Of a stretch of 64,000 nt of DNA, positions 34,309-43,700 are shown piece by piece (positions within the stretch are counted from its first letter, which is position 1; every line of letters starts with the position of its first letter). The notes beneath the pieces are model-generated. The model was not told the origin of the DNA. It did no database searches and saw only the letters and a program-made list of their open reading frames with translations. A program made the translations under genes and the position numbers. The DNA comes from Cellulosimicrobium cellulans (lineage in GTDB: Bacteria; Actinomycetota; Actinomycetes; Actinomycetales; Cellulomonadaceae): positions 310,001 to 374,000 of the forward strand of contig NZ_VEGH01000001.1 in assembly GCF_007679345.1 (NCBI RefSeq), read 5' to 3'.

Positions 34309-35580
34309 TCAGGCCGGGCGGGGCGGCGGGTCCAGGAGGCGGACCGTCAGCAGGGCCGCGGCCGCCGCCACCACCGCCGCCGGGGCCGTGTCCAGCCCCG
34401 CGCGCCCGACGAGCAGCGCCGCGAACATCACCGCCGACAGCAGCAGCCGGCTGGTCGCCGCCATCCCCGCGGCCGCCCCGACGGCCACCGCGAGCGTCGG
34501 CGACACGTCCAGCGTCGCCACGGCGACCGAGGCCAGCCCGACCCCGAGGAAGATCGCCGGGAAGATCGGCCCGCCGCGGAACCCGCCGCCCATGCTGATC
34601 GCGTAGGCGAGCCCCTTCGCCACCACGAGCACCAGCACGACGCCGACCGACTCCTCGGCCACGAGCGCCGGGATCGACGACTGGCCGGAGAACAGCACGT
34701 CCCGCGGGTCCGCACCGAGCGCCCCGGCGGCCAGCGCGAGCGCCCCGACGCCCAGTCCGGACACGAGCAGCAGCGGGAGGCGTCCCACCCGCGGGCCGGC
34801 CGCCCGGAGCGCCCGCGCGAGCCGTCGGACGCCGCTGATCACCACCGCCGCGACCACCCCGACCACCAGCGCCAGCAGCAGCGACCCGGGGCGGACGCGG
34901 TCGTACTCCGGCAGGTCGGGCACGGCCAGCCCGGCCACGGGCACGCCCGCCCAGTCGCCGAACCCCGTGACCAGCACGTACGCCACGGCGGCGGCGGCCA
35001 GCGGCGGCAGCAGCGCCGCCGCCGCGAGGGCCCCGGCCCCCGCCTCGAGCAGCATGATCCCCGCGACGAGCGGACCTCCGAACAGCGTGGAGATCGCGCC
35101 GGACGCCCCGGAGACCCCGAGCAGCCCGCGCGCACGGCCGGTGACGCCCGTCCACGACGTCATCCACACGCCGACGATCCCGCCGAGCGCCATCAGCGGC
35201 GCCTCCGGCCCCAGCACCACGCCGAACCCGAGCCCGGCCAGCGCGGCCAGCGCCACACCGGCCGCGGAGACCGGCGGCAGCGCCGCCAGGCTCAGCCCCT
35301 CGACGGGGTCGTGGCCGCCGTCGCCCGGCAGCCGGCGCGCGGCGGCGACCAGCAGCGCCGCGACCACGGGCAGCCCGAGCACCAGGTACCAGGGCGGCTC
35401 GTCGGTGCCGAGCGCCGCCGGCAGCTCGGTCCACAGCAGGTCCTGGAGCACGTGCACCGCGCCGACGAACGCGAACGCCACCACCCCCGCCGGCAGCCCG
35501 ACCAGGGCACCCAGCAGCGTCAGCCGGGCCAGGTCCCGCGTCGGGACGGCCGCGACGTCGGACGAGCCGGTGGCGGACAC
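34309..35580 (-). CDS. Voltage-gated chloride channel (ClC) family protein
   Basis: 423 residues, with about ten or more hydrophobic segments. ClC selectivity-filter segments are recognisable: GDGGHDPVEG, GFGVVLGPEAPLMALGG and GGGFRGGPIFPAIFLG. I chose the GTG at 35580; a GTG at 35625 would add 15 residues without a clear ribosome site. The GPEAP segment has the glutamate that gates or couples protons in ClC antiporters. It lies between two convergent or unrelated loci and probably moves chloride or fluoride-like anions. Confidence 0.85.
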   Translation of the reverse strand: MSATGSSDVAAVPTRDLARLTLLGALVGLPAGVVAFAFVGAVHVLQDLLWTELPAALGTDEPPWYLVLGLPVVAALLVAAARRLPGDGGHDPVEGLSLAALPPVSAAGVALAALAGLGFGVVLGPEAPLMALGGIVGVWMTSWTGVTGRARGLLGVSGASGAISTLFGGPLVAGIMLLEAGAGALAAAALLPPLAAAAVAYVLVTGFGDWAGVPVAGLAVPDLPEYDRVRPGSLLLALVVGVVAAVVISGVRRLARALRAAGPRVGRLPLLLVSGLGVGALALAAGALGADPRDVLFSGQSSIPALVAEESVGVVLVLVVAKGLAYAISMGGGFRGGPIFPAIFLGVGLASVAVATLDVSPTLAVAVGAAAGMAATSRLLLSAVMFAALLVGRAGLDTAPAAVVAAAAALLTVRLLDPPPRPA

Positions 35581-35667
35581 GCGGCCGACGGTACCGACGC
35601 CCCTCGTGGCGGGCCCCACCCGCACGGGATGAGCCCCCGCGCGACGCCGCGGCGAGGCCCCGCCACG

Positions 35668-37548
35668 TCAGCCGACCGGCATCCAGACGCGCATCGTCGA
35701 CGGGCCGCGGTTCCCCCACGCGTGGTACGGCACCAGCGGCACCGCGCGCGGCTCGCCCGCCCCCGCCTCCGCGGGGCGGTCGGCGTACGGCCAGTCGCCC
35801 TCGGGGACGTCGACCGTGCGCGCGTGCACGGTCACCCCGCCGTCGCGCACCTCGGGCGCGCGCCCGGTGTCGACCCGGGCCAGCCCGACGTCCGTCCCGA
35901 GGTCGACGGACTCCAGCGCGTAGACCAGCGGCCCGGCCTCGACGGCGACCTGGCCGCGGACGGCGTCGACCCGCGGGTCGGCGACGGTGAACCGCGGCGC
36001 GACCGGGAGGTCCAGCTCGACGCGGTCGCCGGCGGCGGGCCCGTCGACGGCCACGTACCCCGGCTCGGCCGGGCGGCCGTCCACGGTGGCGCCGGCCGCC
36101 CACGCCGGGACGCGCAGCGTCAGCGTCCACGCGGCCGGCGCCTCCTCGACGACCACGACCACGCGCCCGTCGTGCGGGTAGCCGGTCTCGACCCGGAGCC
36201 GCACGGGCTCGCCGCCGACCGTCGCCGCCACGGTGCCGGGGGCGTACTGGTGCAGCTGCACCCCCGCGTCGTCGGTGCTGGCCACGTATGCGGCGAGCGA
36301 CGCGACGGTGCGCGTGACGTTCGTGGGGCAGCACGACACGTGGAACCACGGGGCGCGCAGGCTGGACGCCGCGCGCGGGCTCGCCACGTCCGGGTCGGGG
36401 ACCTCGCCCGGCACCCGCTGCTGCAGCGGGTTCGTGTAGAAGAACGCGGTGCCCTCGGCCGACGGCGACGCCGCCAGCACGTTGTACAGCGTCCGCTCCA
36501 CGGCGTCGGCGTGCCGGGCATCGCCGGACTGCAGCACCAGCCGGTGGTTCGCGAGCACCGACGCGATGCCCGCGCAGGTCTCGGCGTACGCGCGGTCCGG
36601 CGGCAGCTCGAAGTCGAGGCCGAACGACTCGCCCTCGTGGTGCGCGCCCATGCCGCCGGTCAGGTACGTCCGGCGGGCCAGCGCCGACCGGACCTGGCCG
36701 GTGACGGCGTCGAGCAGCGCGGCGTCGCCGTCCTCGACCGCGACGTCCGCGGCCCCGGCGGCGAGGTAGAGCGCCCGGACCGCGTGGCCGCGGAGCGTCG
36801 TCGCCGACCGGACCGGCTCGTCGTCCTGGAAGTAGGACCGGCCGAGCTCGATGTCGGCCAGCACCCCGTGCCCGCGCCGCTCGACGAACAGCCGCGCCTG
36901 GTCCAGGTACCGCTGCTCGCCGGTCAGCCGGTACAGCTCGACGAGCGCCGACTCGATCTCGGGGTGCCCGTCGACGCCCTGCCGCCCGTCCGGGCCGAAC
37001 TCGGCGCAGACGTGGTCGGCGGCGCGCACCGCGACCTGCACCAGCTCGTCGTCGCCGTGCGTGCGGGCCCGGGCGACACCCGCCTGGATCAGGTGCCCGA
37101 TGCAGTACAGCTCGTGGCCCCACTCGGGGTCGGACCAGCGCGCGCCCTGCCCGGGCCGGCCGAACATCGTGGAGATGTACCCGTCCGGCTCCTGCGCGGC
37201 GGCGACCCGGGACGCGAGCGCCCGGAGCCGGCGGTCCAGGTCGGCGTCGCCGGTGCGGCCGACCTCCCACGACATCGCCTCGAGCAGCTTGTAGATCTCG
37301 GAGTCGGAGAACTCCCGGCCCCGGCGGCCCTCGGGCAGCGTGCCCGCGGCGGCGAGGTCGAAGTTCCCGGCCCAGCCCATCTGCTCCACCCACCGCTCGG
37401 CGTGCGCGATCATCGCGGTCGCGTTCCGGTGCTGGAGCTCGCCCCAGAAGCCGCCGTCGAGGCGGACCTCGTCGATGCCGAGCGGCTGCCAGCGGGCGGA
37501 CGAGGGGGCGTGCGGGCGGCCGTGCTGGGCGGCGCGGGAGTCGGTCAT
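35668..37548 (-). CDS. Glycoside hydrolase family 127 protein (beta-L-arabinofuranosidase-like)
   Basis: 626 residues without a signal peptide. The N-terminal (alpha/alpha)6-barrel (about 20-430) precedes beta-sandwich domains. Zinc and catalytic residues known from the family are visible as E323 and C325 in YAETCAG and C406-C407 in VSCCPTN, with one of the cysteines expected to be the nucleophile. It lies 26 bases downstream of two sugar ABC permeases on the same strand, so the importer probably brings in arabinofuranose-capped oligosaccharides (for example from hydroxyproline-rich plant proteins) that this enzyme trims in the cytosol. Confidence 0.92.
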   Translation of the reverse strand: MTDSRAAQHGRPHAPSSARWQPLGIDEVRLDGGFWGELQHRNATAMIAHAERWVEQMGWAGNFDLAAAGTLPEGRRGREFSDSEIYKLLEAMSWEVGRTGDADLDRRLRALASRVAAAQEPDGYISTMFGRPGQGARWSDPEWGHELYCIGHLIQAGVARARTHGDDELVQVAVRAADHVCAEFGPDGRQGVDGHPEIESALVELYRLTGEQRYLDQARLFVERRGHGVLADIELGRSYFQDDEPVRSATTLRGHAVRALYLAAGAADVAVEDGDAALLDAVTGQVRSALARRTYLTGGMGAHHEGESFGLDFELPPDRAYAETCAGIASVLANHRLVLQSGDARHADAVERTLYNVLAASPSAEGTAFFYTNPLQQRVPGEVPDPDVASPRAASSLRAPWFHVSCCPTNVTRTVASLAAYVASTDDAGVQLHQYAPGTVAATVGGEPVRLRVETGYPHDGRVVVVVEEAPAAWTLTLRVPAWAAGATVDGRPAEPGYVAVDGPAAGDRVELDLPVAPRFTVADPRVDAVRGQVAVEAGPLVYALESVDLGTDVGLARVDTGRAPEVRDGGVTVHARTVDVPEGDWPYADRPAEAGAGEPRAVPLVPYHAWGNRGPSTMRVWMPVG

Positions 37549-37574
37549 CGGGGCCTCCGAGGCGGTCCGGGCGG

Positions 37575-38390
37575 TCACTTCACCGCTCCGACGGTCAGGC
37601 CGTCGCGCAGCAGCCGGTAGGTGCTGCTGAACACGACGAGGATCGGGATCGAGGTGAGCACGGCCAGGGCCATGAGCCCCGGCCAGTTGATGCCGAAGGC
37701 GCTCACCTGCTGCGCGAGCAGCGCGGACAGCGGGTACTGCCCGGGCGTCAGGTAGAAGTTCACGGCGTAGAGGAACTCGCCCCACGCCAGCAGGAACGTC
37801 AGCGTGCCGACGGTGGCGACGCCGTTGCGGGCGACCGGCAGCACGACCGACCAGAAGGTGCGGAGCATCCCCGCGCCGTCGATCGACGACGCCTCCTCGA
37901 TCTGCGGCGGCACCGCCCGGAAGAACGGGCGCAGCAGCAGGGTGGCGAACGGGGTCAGCAGCGCGGCGTCCGCGAGCACCACCGCCGCCGTGGTGTCGAG
38001 CAGCCGCCAGCCGGAGAAGGTCTGGAACAGCGGGATCACGGTGGCCGTCTGCGGCATCATCTGCAGCACGATCAGCAGGCCGAGCGCCAGGGTCGGCAGC
38101 CACCCGCGGGTGCGGGCCAGGCCGTACGCGGCGGGGATCGCGATCACCAGGACCAGCGCGGTGGTGCTCGTCGCGATGATCACGGACTGCAGCAGGGCCC
38201 GGGCCAGGTCGCCGCTCAGCGCCTCGACGTACGCGGTGGTCACCGGCCGGAACAGGAAGGTGCGGCCCGGGTCGAAGACGTCGTCCGACGACTTCACCGA
38301 GGTGAGCAGGATCCACAGGATCGGCACCCCGTACATCAGGGTCAGCAGGGTCTTGGCGGCGACCGCCAGCGGACCGGCCTTGACGCTCAT
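37575..38390 (-). CDS. Carbohydrate ABC transporter permease (MalG-like)
   Basis: 271 residues with six hydrophobic segments and the ATPase-coupling EAA loop EEASSIDGAGMLRTFWSVVLP near 190. The ATG overlaps the stop of the MalF-like gene (ATGA). No ATPase gene is in the locus; as is usual for actinobacterial sugar importers, a shared MsiK-type ATPase elsewhere probably drives it. Confidence 0.93.
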   Translation of the reverse strand: MSVKAGPLAVAAKTLLTLMYGVPILWILLTSVKSSDDVFDPGRTFLFRPVTTAYVEALSGDLARALLQSVIIATSTTALVLVIAIPAAYGLARTRGWLPTLALGLLIVLQMMPQTATVIPLFQTFSGWRLLDTTAAVVLADAALLTPFATLLLRPFFRAVPPQIEEASSIDGAGMLRTFWSVVLPVARNGVATVGTLTFLLAWGEFLYAVNFYLTPGQYPLSALLAQQVSAFGINWPGLMALAVLTSIPILVVFSSTYRLLRDGLTVGAVK

Positions 38391-39328
38391 CCGTCCGCCT
38401 CCTCGCGCTTGATGCTCCGGGCGTAGACCACGGCCAGGACGAGCACGCCGACCACGGCGAGCGCGGAGGTGGCCGCGCCGAGCCCGTAGTCGTAGCGGAC
38501 GAAGGCCTGCAGGTAGCCCAGGAACGGCAGGGTGTTGGTCGCGGTGCCCGGGCCGCCGTACGTCATCACGTAGATGAAGTCGAACGACCGGAACCCGTAG
38601 ACCAGGGTGAGGATCAGCAGCACCAGCGTGGTCGGGCGGACCGACGGCACCATGATGTGCCGGATCTGCTGCCACTTGCTGGCGCCGTCGAGCTGCGCCG
38701 CCTCGAACACCTCGGGGTCGATCGTCATGAGCGCCGCCCGGAACACGAGCGTGTTGAACGGGATGACCGCGAACGCGTTGACGAACGCCACCGAGAACAG
38801 CGCCCAGTGCTGGTCGTAGAGGAACGGCACGGGGGTGTCGCGCAGGCCGGTGCTCGTGAGCACCGTGTTGATCAGGCCGGCGTCGTTGAGCAGGAACTTC
38901 CAGACCGACCCGTTCACCACCGGCGGCAGCGCCCAGACGAACACCATGAGCGCGAGCAGCCAGGCCGACCACCGGCCGGTGGTGCGCAGGGCGACCGCCG
39001 CGCCGAACCCGACGAGCATGCCGAGCACGGTCACCACGACGACGAACACCAGCGTGCGGCTGATCGCGGGGCCGGTCTGCCCGGTCTCGAAGCCGCGGCG
39101 CACGTTGTCGAGGCCGGTGAACACCCAGTCGGCGTTGAGCGTGGCGGCGGTGACCTGGCTGACCGCCATCCGGGCGAGCTGGACGAGCGGGTACAGGCTG
39201 AACAGGCCGAGGAACAGCGCGGCGGGCAGCAGGAACACGATCCGGCTGCCGCCCCGACGACGGCGGGTCGTCGGGGCGGCGCCGGCCCTGTCCTGCCGCG
39301 CGGGCGCGGCGGTGACGGGTGCGGACAT
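38387..39328 (-). CDS. Carbohydrate ABC transporter permease (MalF-like)
   Basis: 313 residues. A charged N-terminus with RRRRGG is followed by six hydrophobic segments; the EAA loop reads FEAAQLDGASKWQQIRHIMVP near 225. It lies 10 bases after the binding-protein gene and overlaps the MalG-like gene, so it is the inner-membrane partner in the arabinoside importer. Confidence 0.93.
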   Translation of the reverse strand: MSAPVTAAPARQDRAGAAPTTRRRRGGSRIVFLLPAALFLGLFSLYPLVQLARMAVSQVTAATLNADWVFTGLDNVRRGFETGQTGPAISRTLVFVVVVTVLGMLVGFGAAVALRTTGRWSAWLLALMVFVWALPPVVNGSVWKFLLNDAGLINTVLTSTGLRDTPVPFLYDQHWALFSVAFVNAFAVIPFNTLVFRAALMTIDPEVFEAAQLDGASKWQQIRHIMVPSVRPTTLVLLILTLVYGFRSFDFIYVMTYGGPGTATNTLPFLGYLQAFVRYDYGLGAATSALAVVGVLVLAVVYARSIKREEADG

Positions 39329-39338
39329 GGCGGTCTCG

Positions 39339-40604
39339 TCAGCCGATCTGGCTCGTCAGCGCCGCGACGGCCTGGTCGGCCGCCGCCTGGGGCGCCTGCT
39401 GGCCGCCGATCACGGCGGACCAGGCCTGGCCGACCGTGAGCTGCACGTCCGCGACGGCGGCGGGCGGGATCGAGGCGGCCGGGTAGCTCGCGCCGAAGTC
39501 GGCGATCGTGCGGGCGAACGGGTCGAGCAGGTCGTTGCTCGTGACCACGTCGGCCTGGGCGGTGTCCGCGCGGGACGGGATGGAGCCGACCAGGTCGGGG
39601 GCGAGCTCCTGGCCCTTCGCGTCGAGGTACGTGCTCTGCAGGTACTCCCAGGCCAGCTCCGGGTCGTCGGCGTGCGCGCCGATCCCCTCGCCCTCGCCGC
39701 CCAGGTACACCTGGCCCGTGTCGCCGAGCGGCAGCGGGACGACGCCGTAGGCGAAGTCGGCGTCGGACTCGGCGGTGCCGATCTGCCAGTTGCCGTTCTG
39801 CGCGAACGCGGTCTTCCCGGCCGCGAACTGCTGGAACGGCACCGTCTGGTCCCAGGTCACGGCCTCCTGGGTCAGCCAACCGTTGTCGACCCAGCCGCGC
39901 ACGCGCTCGAACCCGGAGGCCAGGGCGTCGGCGTCGAGGTTCTCGTAGTCGAACCCGGCGTCGCTGATCCACGGGTACGCCTGCCACTCGCCCTGCGACT
40001 GCGGCAGGCCGGACAGGGTGATCCCGCCGTAGCCGGCGTCCTTCGCGGCCGCCATCGCGGCCTCGAGCTCGTCCATCGTGGTGGGCGGCTCGACCCCGAT
40101 CTCGTCGAGGATGTCCTGGTTGTACCAGAGGCCGAGCAGGTTCACGTAGCCCTGGACCGCGTACAGCTGGTCGTCGACGCTGTGCAGCACCGAGTCGGGG
40201 AACTGGTCCGCGTCGGCGAAGTCGGCCCACTGCTCGTCGAGCGGCGCGAGCACGCCGCCCAGGGCGAGGGTCGCGGCCTCGGCGCCGTTGAACACGACGA
40301 CGTCGGGGCCGGTGCCGGCTCCCGCGGCGGACACGAGCTTCGAGTTCATCTGGTCGTAGGGGACGTAGACGTTCTCCACGGTGGCGTCGTTCTCGGACTC
40401 GAACTTCTCCTTGTACGCGTCCATGAGCGCGACCTGGTTGGGGTCGGAGAAGTAGTGCCAGACGGTGACGACGCCGTCGCCGTCGCCGCCGCTCCCGGAC
40501 GTGGAGCCGGCGTCGCCACCGGCGCTGGTGCCGCCGGAGCAGGCGGCCAGCCCGAGCGCGCCGACGGCGGCCAGGGCGATCAGGGAGGTGCGTCGTGCGT
40601 TCAT
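39339..40604 (-). CDS. Sugar-binding lipoprotein of the ABC importer
   Basis: 421 residues. The lipobox LAAC is near Cys21, then an Ser/Gly/Asp linker and an extracellular solute-binding fold of the MalE type (VVTVWHYFSDPNQVALMDAY, GKTAFAQNGNWQIG, GEGEGIGAHADDPELAWEYL). I chose the ATG at 40604, which has GAGGAG about 11 bases upstream. It is first in the operon with the two permeases and GH127, and divergent from a LacI gene with an operator between them. Confidence 0.92.
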   Translation of the reverse strand: MNARRTSLIALAAVGALGLAACSGGTSAGGDAGSTSGSGGDGDGVVTVWHYFSDPNQVALMDAYKEKFESENDATVENVYVPYDQMNSKLVSAAGAGTGPDVVVFNGAEAATLALGGVLAPLDEQWADFADADQFPDSVLHSVDDQLYAVQGYVNLLGLWYNQDILDEIGVEPPTTMDELEAAMAAAKDAGYGGITLSGLPQSQGEWQAYPWISDAGFDYENLDADALASGFERVRGWVDNGWLTQEAVTWDQTVPFQQFAAGKTAFAQNGNWQIGTAESDADFAYGVVPLPLGDTGQVYLGGEGEGIGAHADDPELAWEYLQSTYLDAKGQELAPDLVGSIPSRADTAQADVVTSNDLLDPFARTIADFGASYPAASIPPAAVADVQLTVGQAWSAVIGGQQAPQAAADQAVAALTSQIG

Positions 40605-40689
40605 ACGGACCGGTCTCCTCGTCGAGTGCGGTCGGTGGCCGGGCCTCTGCGCCGCGTCCACCCGGGGTGTGCCGCTCCGACGAAACCTG

Positions 40690-40705
40690 CCGAAACGGTT
40701 TTCGG
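40690..40705. promoter_or_regulatory. Candidate LacI-family operator between the binding-protein and lacI-type genes
   Basis: CCGAAACGGTTTTCGG has CCGAAA/TTTCGG arms around CGGT. A second CGAAAC lies nine bases upstream (40681-40686). The site is in the divergent intergenic region, about 86 bases from the binding-protein start, in a stretch visibly less GC-rich than its surroundings. Confidence 0.6.
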
Positions 40706-40766
40706 GGACGCTAGCACCGGGATTCGACGCGCGTCAACGGGGTGCCCGTGACTCACCTTTTCGTCG

Positions 40767-40772
40767 TACGCT
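40767..40772 (+). promoter_or_regulatory. -10 element (TACGCT) of the lacI-type gene
   Basis: TACGCT lies about 28 bases before the ATG at 40801, and AGGGGGA precedes that ATG, so this transcript has a short leader with a ribosome site. I see no convincing -35. Confidence 0.4.
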
Positions 40773-40800
40773 GCCCCGGAGCACCAGGACAGGGGGACCC

Positions 40801-41811
40801 ATGACCACCGACGCACCCGGCCGCCGCCAGCCCACGCTGCGCGACGTCGCGCAGCTCGCCGGCGTCTCGGTCGCCACGGCGTCCAAGGCGATCAACGGCA
40901 AGGCCGAGGTCAGCCCGGACACCCGCCGCCGCGTGCTCGACGTCGCCGAGCGGCTGTCGTTCACCCCGAACGCGCTGGCGCGGGCGATGCTCGACGGCCA
41001 CACCGGCACCGTCGGCCTACTCACCCACGACCTCGAGGGGCGGTTCTCGCTGCCGATCCTCATGGGCGCCGAGGACGCGTTCGGGGCCGGCCGGTCCAGC
41101 GTCCTGCTCTGCGACTCCCGCGGCGACGCCATCCGCGAGCAGCACCACCTGTCGACCCTGCTCGGCCGCCGGGTCGACGGGCTCATCGTCGTGGGGTCGC
41201 AGACCGACGCCCGCCCGCCGCTCGGCCGGGACCTGCCCGTCCCGGTGGTCTACACCTACGCCCCCTCCACCGACCCGGCGGACGCCTCGGTGGTGCCGGA
41301 CAACGTGACCGCGGGCCGGATCGCGGTCGAGCACCTGCTCGCGACGGGCCGCCGGCGCATCGCGCACGTCTCCGGCGACGTCACCTACGCCGCCGCGACC
41401 GATCGCGCCGCGGGCGCCGACGCCGCGCTCGCCGACCACGGCCTGGAGCGCGTCGGGCCCGTCCGGTACGGCTCGTGGTCGGAGGCCTGGGGTCGCTCCT
41501 CGGTCGCGGCCCTCCTGGAGCAGGACGTGGACGCGATGGTCTGCGGCAGCGACCAGATCGCGCGCGGCGTCCTGGACGCGCTGCACGACCGGGGCGTCCG
41601 GGTGCCCGACGACGTCGCCGTGATCGGGTTCGACAACTGGGAGCCGATGATCGCCGGGTGCCGGCCTGCGCTGACGAGCATCGACATGAACTTCCAGCTC
41701 ATGGGCCGCCGCGCGGCGGAGCGGCTGTTCGCGTCGCTCGAGGGCCGGGACCCCGGCGGCGTCGAGATGATCGCCCCGCGCGTGATCGTCCGGGAGTCCA
41801 CGGGCGGCTGA
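40801..41811 (+). CDS. LacI-family regulator of the arabinoside locus
   Basis: 336 residues. The helix-turn-helix TLRDVAQLAGVSVATASKAI is at about 11-30, the hinge helix around FTPNALARAMLDG, and the effector domain extends to 336 (VPDDVAVIGFDNWEPMIAG). It is divergent from the binding protein-permease-GH127 operon with a palindromic operator between, so it probably represses that operon until an arabinose-containing sugar binds. Confidence 0.92.
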   Translation: MTTDAPGRRQPTLRDVAQLAGVSVATASKAINGKAEVSPDTRRRVLDVAERLSFTPNALARAMLDGHTGTVGLLTHDLEGRFSLPILMGAEDAFGAGRSSVLLCDSRGDAIREQHHLSTLLGRRVDGLIVVGSQTDARPPLGRDLPVPVVYTYAPSTDPADASVVPDNVTAGRIAVEHLLATGRRRIAHVSGDVTYAAATDRAAGADAALADHGLERVGPVRYGSWSEAWGRSSVAALLEQDVDAMVCGSDQIARGVLDALHDRGVRVPDDVAVIGFDNWEPMIAGCRPALTSIDMNFQLMGRRAAERLFASLEGRDPGGVEMIAPRVIVRESTGG

Positions 41812-41851
41812 CGGCCGGCCGGCGGGTGTCGCCCCGGTCGCCGCCACCCCC

Positions 41852-41895
41852 TTGTCGCGGCCGCACCGCCGCCGGTATGGTCCGGTCTATACCGG
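41852..41895 (+). promoter_or_regulatory. PTS promoter with GntR/UTRA-type operator
   Basis: TTGTCG (41852-41857) and TATGGT (41876-41881) are 18 bases apart. Directly after the -10 lies CCGGTCTATACCGG (41882-41895), whose core GGTCTATACC resembles the GGTCTAGACC core known for the HutC/DasR-type GntR regulators. It also belongs to a larger inverted repeat CCGGTAT-N10-ATACCGG (41872-41895). The GntR/UTRA protein at 44961 is the natural candidate repressor. Confidence 0.7.
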
Positions 41896-41919
41896 TCCAC
41901 CCCGCGAAGGGACGATGCA

Positions 41920-43353
41920 ATGGTGCAGGACATCCTCCAAGGCCTCGCCGACAACCTGCTCAGCCAGGTGCCCATCCTCATCGGGCTGATCGCGCTGGTC
42001 GGCCTGCTGCTCCAGCGCAAGCCCGCCGAGGACGTCATCGGCGGCACGCTCCGCGCGGCCATCGGCGTCGTCATCATGACCATCGGCATCGACGTGTTCG
42101 TCGGCGGCCTGGCGAGCTTCCAGGCGGTCGTCTCCAGCGCCGTCGGCGTCGAGCCGCCCGCCGCGACCACCACCCTCGACGACTTCCTGGCCGGCCCGGG
42201 TGCCGCCGCCCCGCTGATCATCGCGGGCGGCTTCGTCCTGCACCTGCTGCTGGTCCGCGTCTTCCGGTCCGCGCGGTACGTCTACCTGACCGGGCACCTC
42301 ATGCTCTGGATGAGCATCGTGATCGCCGCCTGCTTCGTCGAGGCGTTCGGCGACCTGGACCGCTGGACGCTCGTCGGTGCCGGGTCCGTGGTCCTCGCCT
42401 GCTACTTCACGCTGCAGCCGCTGTGGATCGCCCCGCTCATGCGCCGGGTGATGGGCCACGACCAGTTCGGCCTCGCCCACACCACCTCCACGCTGGCGCT
42501 CGCCACCGGCTACGGCGCGAAGGCGCTCCGCCTGGGCGACCCCGTCAAGCACGACACCGAGAAGCTGCGGATGCCCCGCGGCGTCGCGTTCCTCAAGGAC
42601 ATGAACGTCGCCACCGCGCTCGTCGTCGGCGTCATCATGCTGATCGCCCTCGCGTTCGCCGACCCCGAGACGGTCGCCGCGGTGGCCGGCGACGACCTCG
42701 CGCCGTTCGCCTGGGGCGTCATGCAGGCGCTGCGGTTCGCCGGCGGCATCGCGATCCTGCTGTTCGGCGTCCGGATGTTCCTGGCCGAGATCGTCCCCTC
42801 GTTCAAGGGCATCTCCGACCGGCTGCTGCCCGGCTCGCGGCCCGCGCTGGACATCCCGGTGATCTTCCCGAAGGCCACCACGGCCGTGATGATCGGCTTC
42901 CTCGCCTCGACCGCCACGTTCCTGGTCCTGCTCGGCGTGTTCGCCGCCGCCGGGTGGTTCGTGCTGGTGCCGCCGATGATCATGCTGTTCTTCGGCGGCG
43001 GCGCCGGCGGCGTGTTCGGCAACGCGGTCGCCGGCTGGCGCGGGGCGGTGTTCGGCGGCGTGCTGAACGGCGTCGTCCTCGCCGTCGGGCAGTGGGTGTT
43101 CTGGGGCGTGTTCTCCGGCACCGCGCCCGAGCTCGCGACCCTCGCCGACCCCGACTGGTACGTCGTGTCCGCCGTGCTCGTCGCGGCCGGCGGCGTGCTG
43201 GAGCCGCTGGGCGCCGCGGCGGTCTGGGTGATCGCCGGCGTCGTGCTCGCCGCCTCCGTCGTGGTGCTGGCCGTCCTCGGCCGGCGCGCCGCCCGGGCCG
43301 AGCGGCTGGCCGCCGCGAGCCCCGCCGCCGACGACGACCTGGTCCGTCCCTGA
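41920..43353 (+). CDS. PTS ascorbate-type (UlaA/SgaT) IIC permease
   Basis: 477 residues with about ten to eleven hydrophobic segments. The sequence resembles UlaA/SgaT (IIC of the ascorbate group: GGTLRAAIGVVIMTIGIDVF, LGLAHTTSTLALATGY-like region, FFGGGAGGVFGNAVAGWRGA). The ATG at 41920 has AAGGGA seven bases upstream. It is followed by IIB and IIA genes, so this is a complete split PTS. Transport should be coupled to phosphorylation of the incoming sugar or sugar acid; ascorbate itself is not proven. Confidence 0.88.
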   Translation: MVQDILQGLADNLLSQVPILIGLIALVGLLLQRKPAEDVIGGTLRAAIGVVIMTIGIDVFVGGLASFQAVVSSAVGVEPPAATTTLDDFLAGPGAAAPLIIAGGFVLHLLLVRVFRSARYVYLTGHLMLWMSIVIAACFVEAFGDLDRWTLVGAGSVVLACYFTLQPLWIAPLMRRVMGHDQFGLAHTTSTLALATGYGAKALRLGDPVKHDTEKLRMPRGVAFLKDMNVATALVVGVIMLIALAFADPETVAAVAGDDLAPFAWGVMQALRFAGGIAILLFGVRMFLAEIVPSFKGISDRLLPGSRPALDIPVIFPKATTAVMIGFLASTATFLVLLGVFAAAGWFVLVPPMIMLFFGGGAGGVFGNAVAGWRGAVFGGVLNGVVLAVGQWVFWGVFSGTAPELATLADPDWYVVSAVLVAAGGVLEPLGAAAVWVIAGVVLAASVVVLAVLGRRAARAERLAAASPAADDDLVRP

Positions 43354-43397
43354 CCGGGCGACCCGACCCCGCCACCCCCGATCCGAGGAGCACCCCG

Positions 43398-43700
43398 ATG
43401 CCCGACCGACCCGTCCCCCTCACCGTGCTGGCCGTCTGCGGCCTCGGCATGGGCACCAGCCTCATCCTCCGGATGACCTGCGAGACCGTGCTGCAGCGCC
43501 TCGGCGTCGAGGCACGCGTCGACAACACCGACCTGTCCACCGCCAAGAGCCAGTCCCCCGACGTCCTGGTCGGCCAGGGCATGCACATGGACGACCTGGC
43601 CGGCGTCGCCACCGTGAACGTCGTGGTGGACGACTTCGTCGACGACCGGGCCCTGGAGGAGCGGCTCCGCCCGGCGCTGGAGGAGGCGGGATGGCTGTGA
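43398..43700 (+). CDS. PTS IIB component (ascorbate-type)
   Basis: 100 residues. The phosphocysteine loop CGLGMGTS begins at C14, as in Lac/UlaB-type IIB domains. A GAGGAG ribosome site is seven bases upstream. It accepts phosphate from IIA and passes it to the substrate on IIC. It overlaps the IIA gene by ten bases. Confidence 0.9.
   Translation: MPDRPVPLTVLAVCGLGMGTSLILRMTCETVLQRLGVEARVDNTDLSTAKSQSPDVLVGQGMHMDDLAGVATVNVVVDDFVDDRALEERLRPALEEAGWL

Noticed and set aside
31403-37393. A nearly 2000-codon open frame on the minus strand spanning TetR, MMPL, ClC and GH127
   Set aside because: It crosses several well-supported genes, has low-complexity Arg/Gly/Asp-rich sequence and no recognisable domain; long shadow frames are expected at this GC content.
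33658-37620. A 1320-codon plus-strand frame over ClC and GH127
   Set aside because: It runs antisense to two clear genes and has no domain or coding bias.
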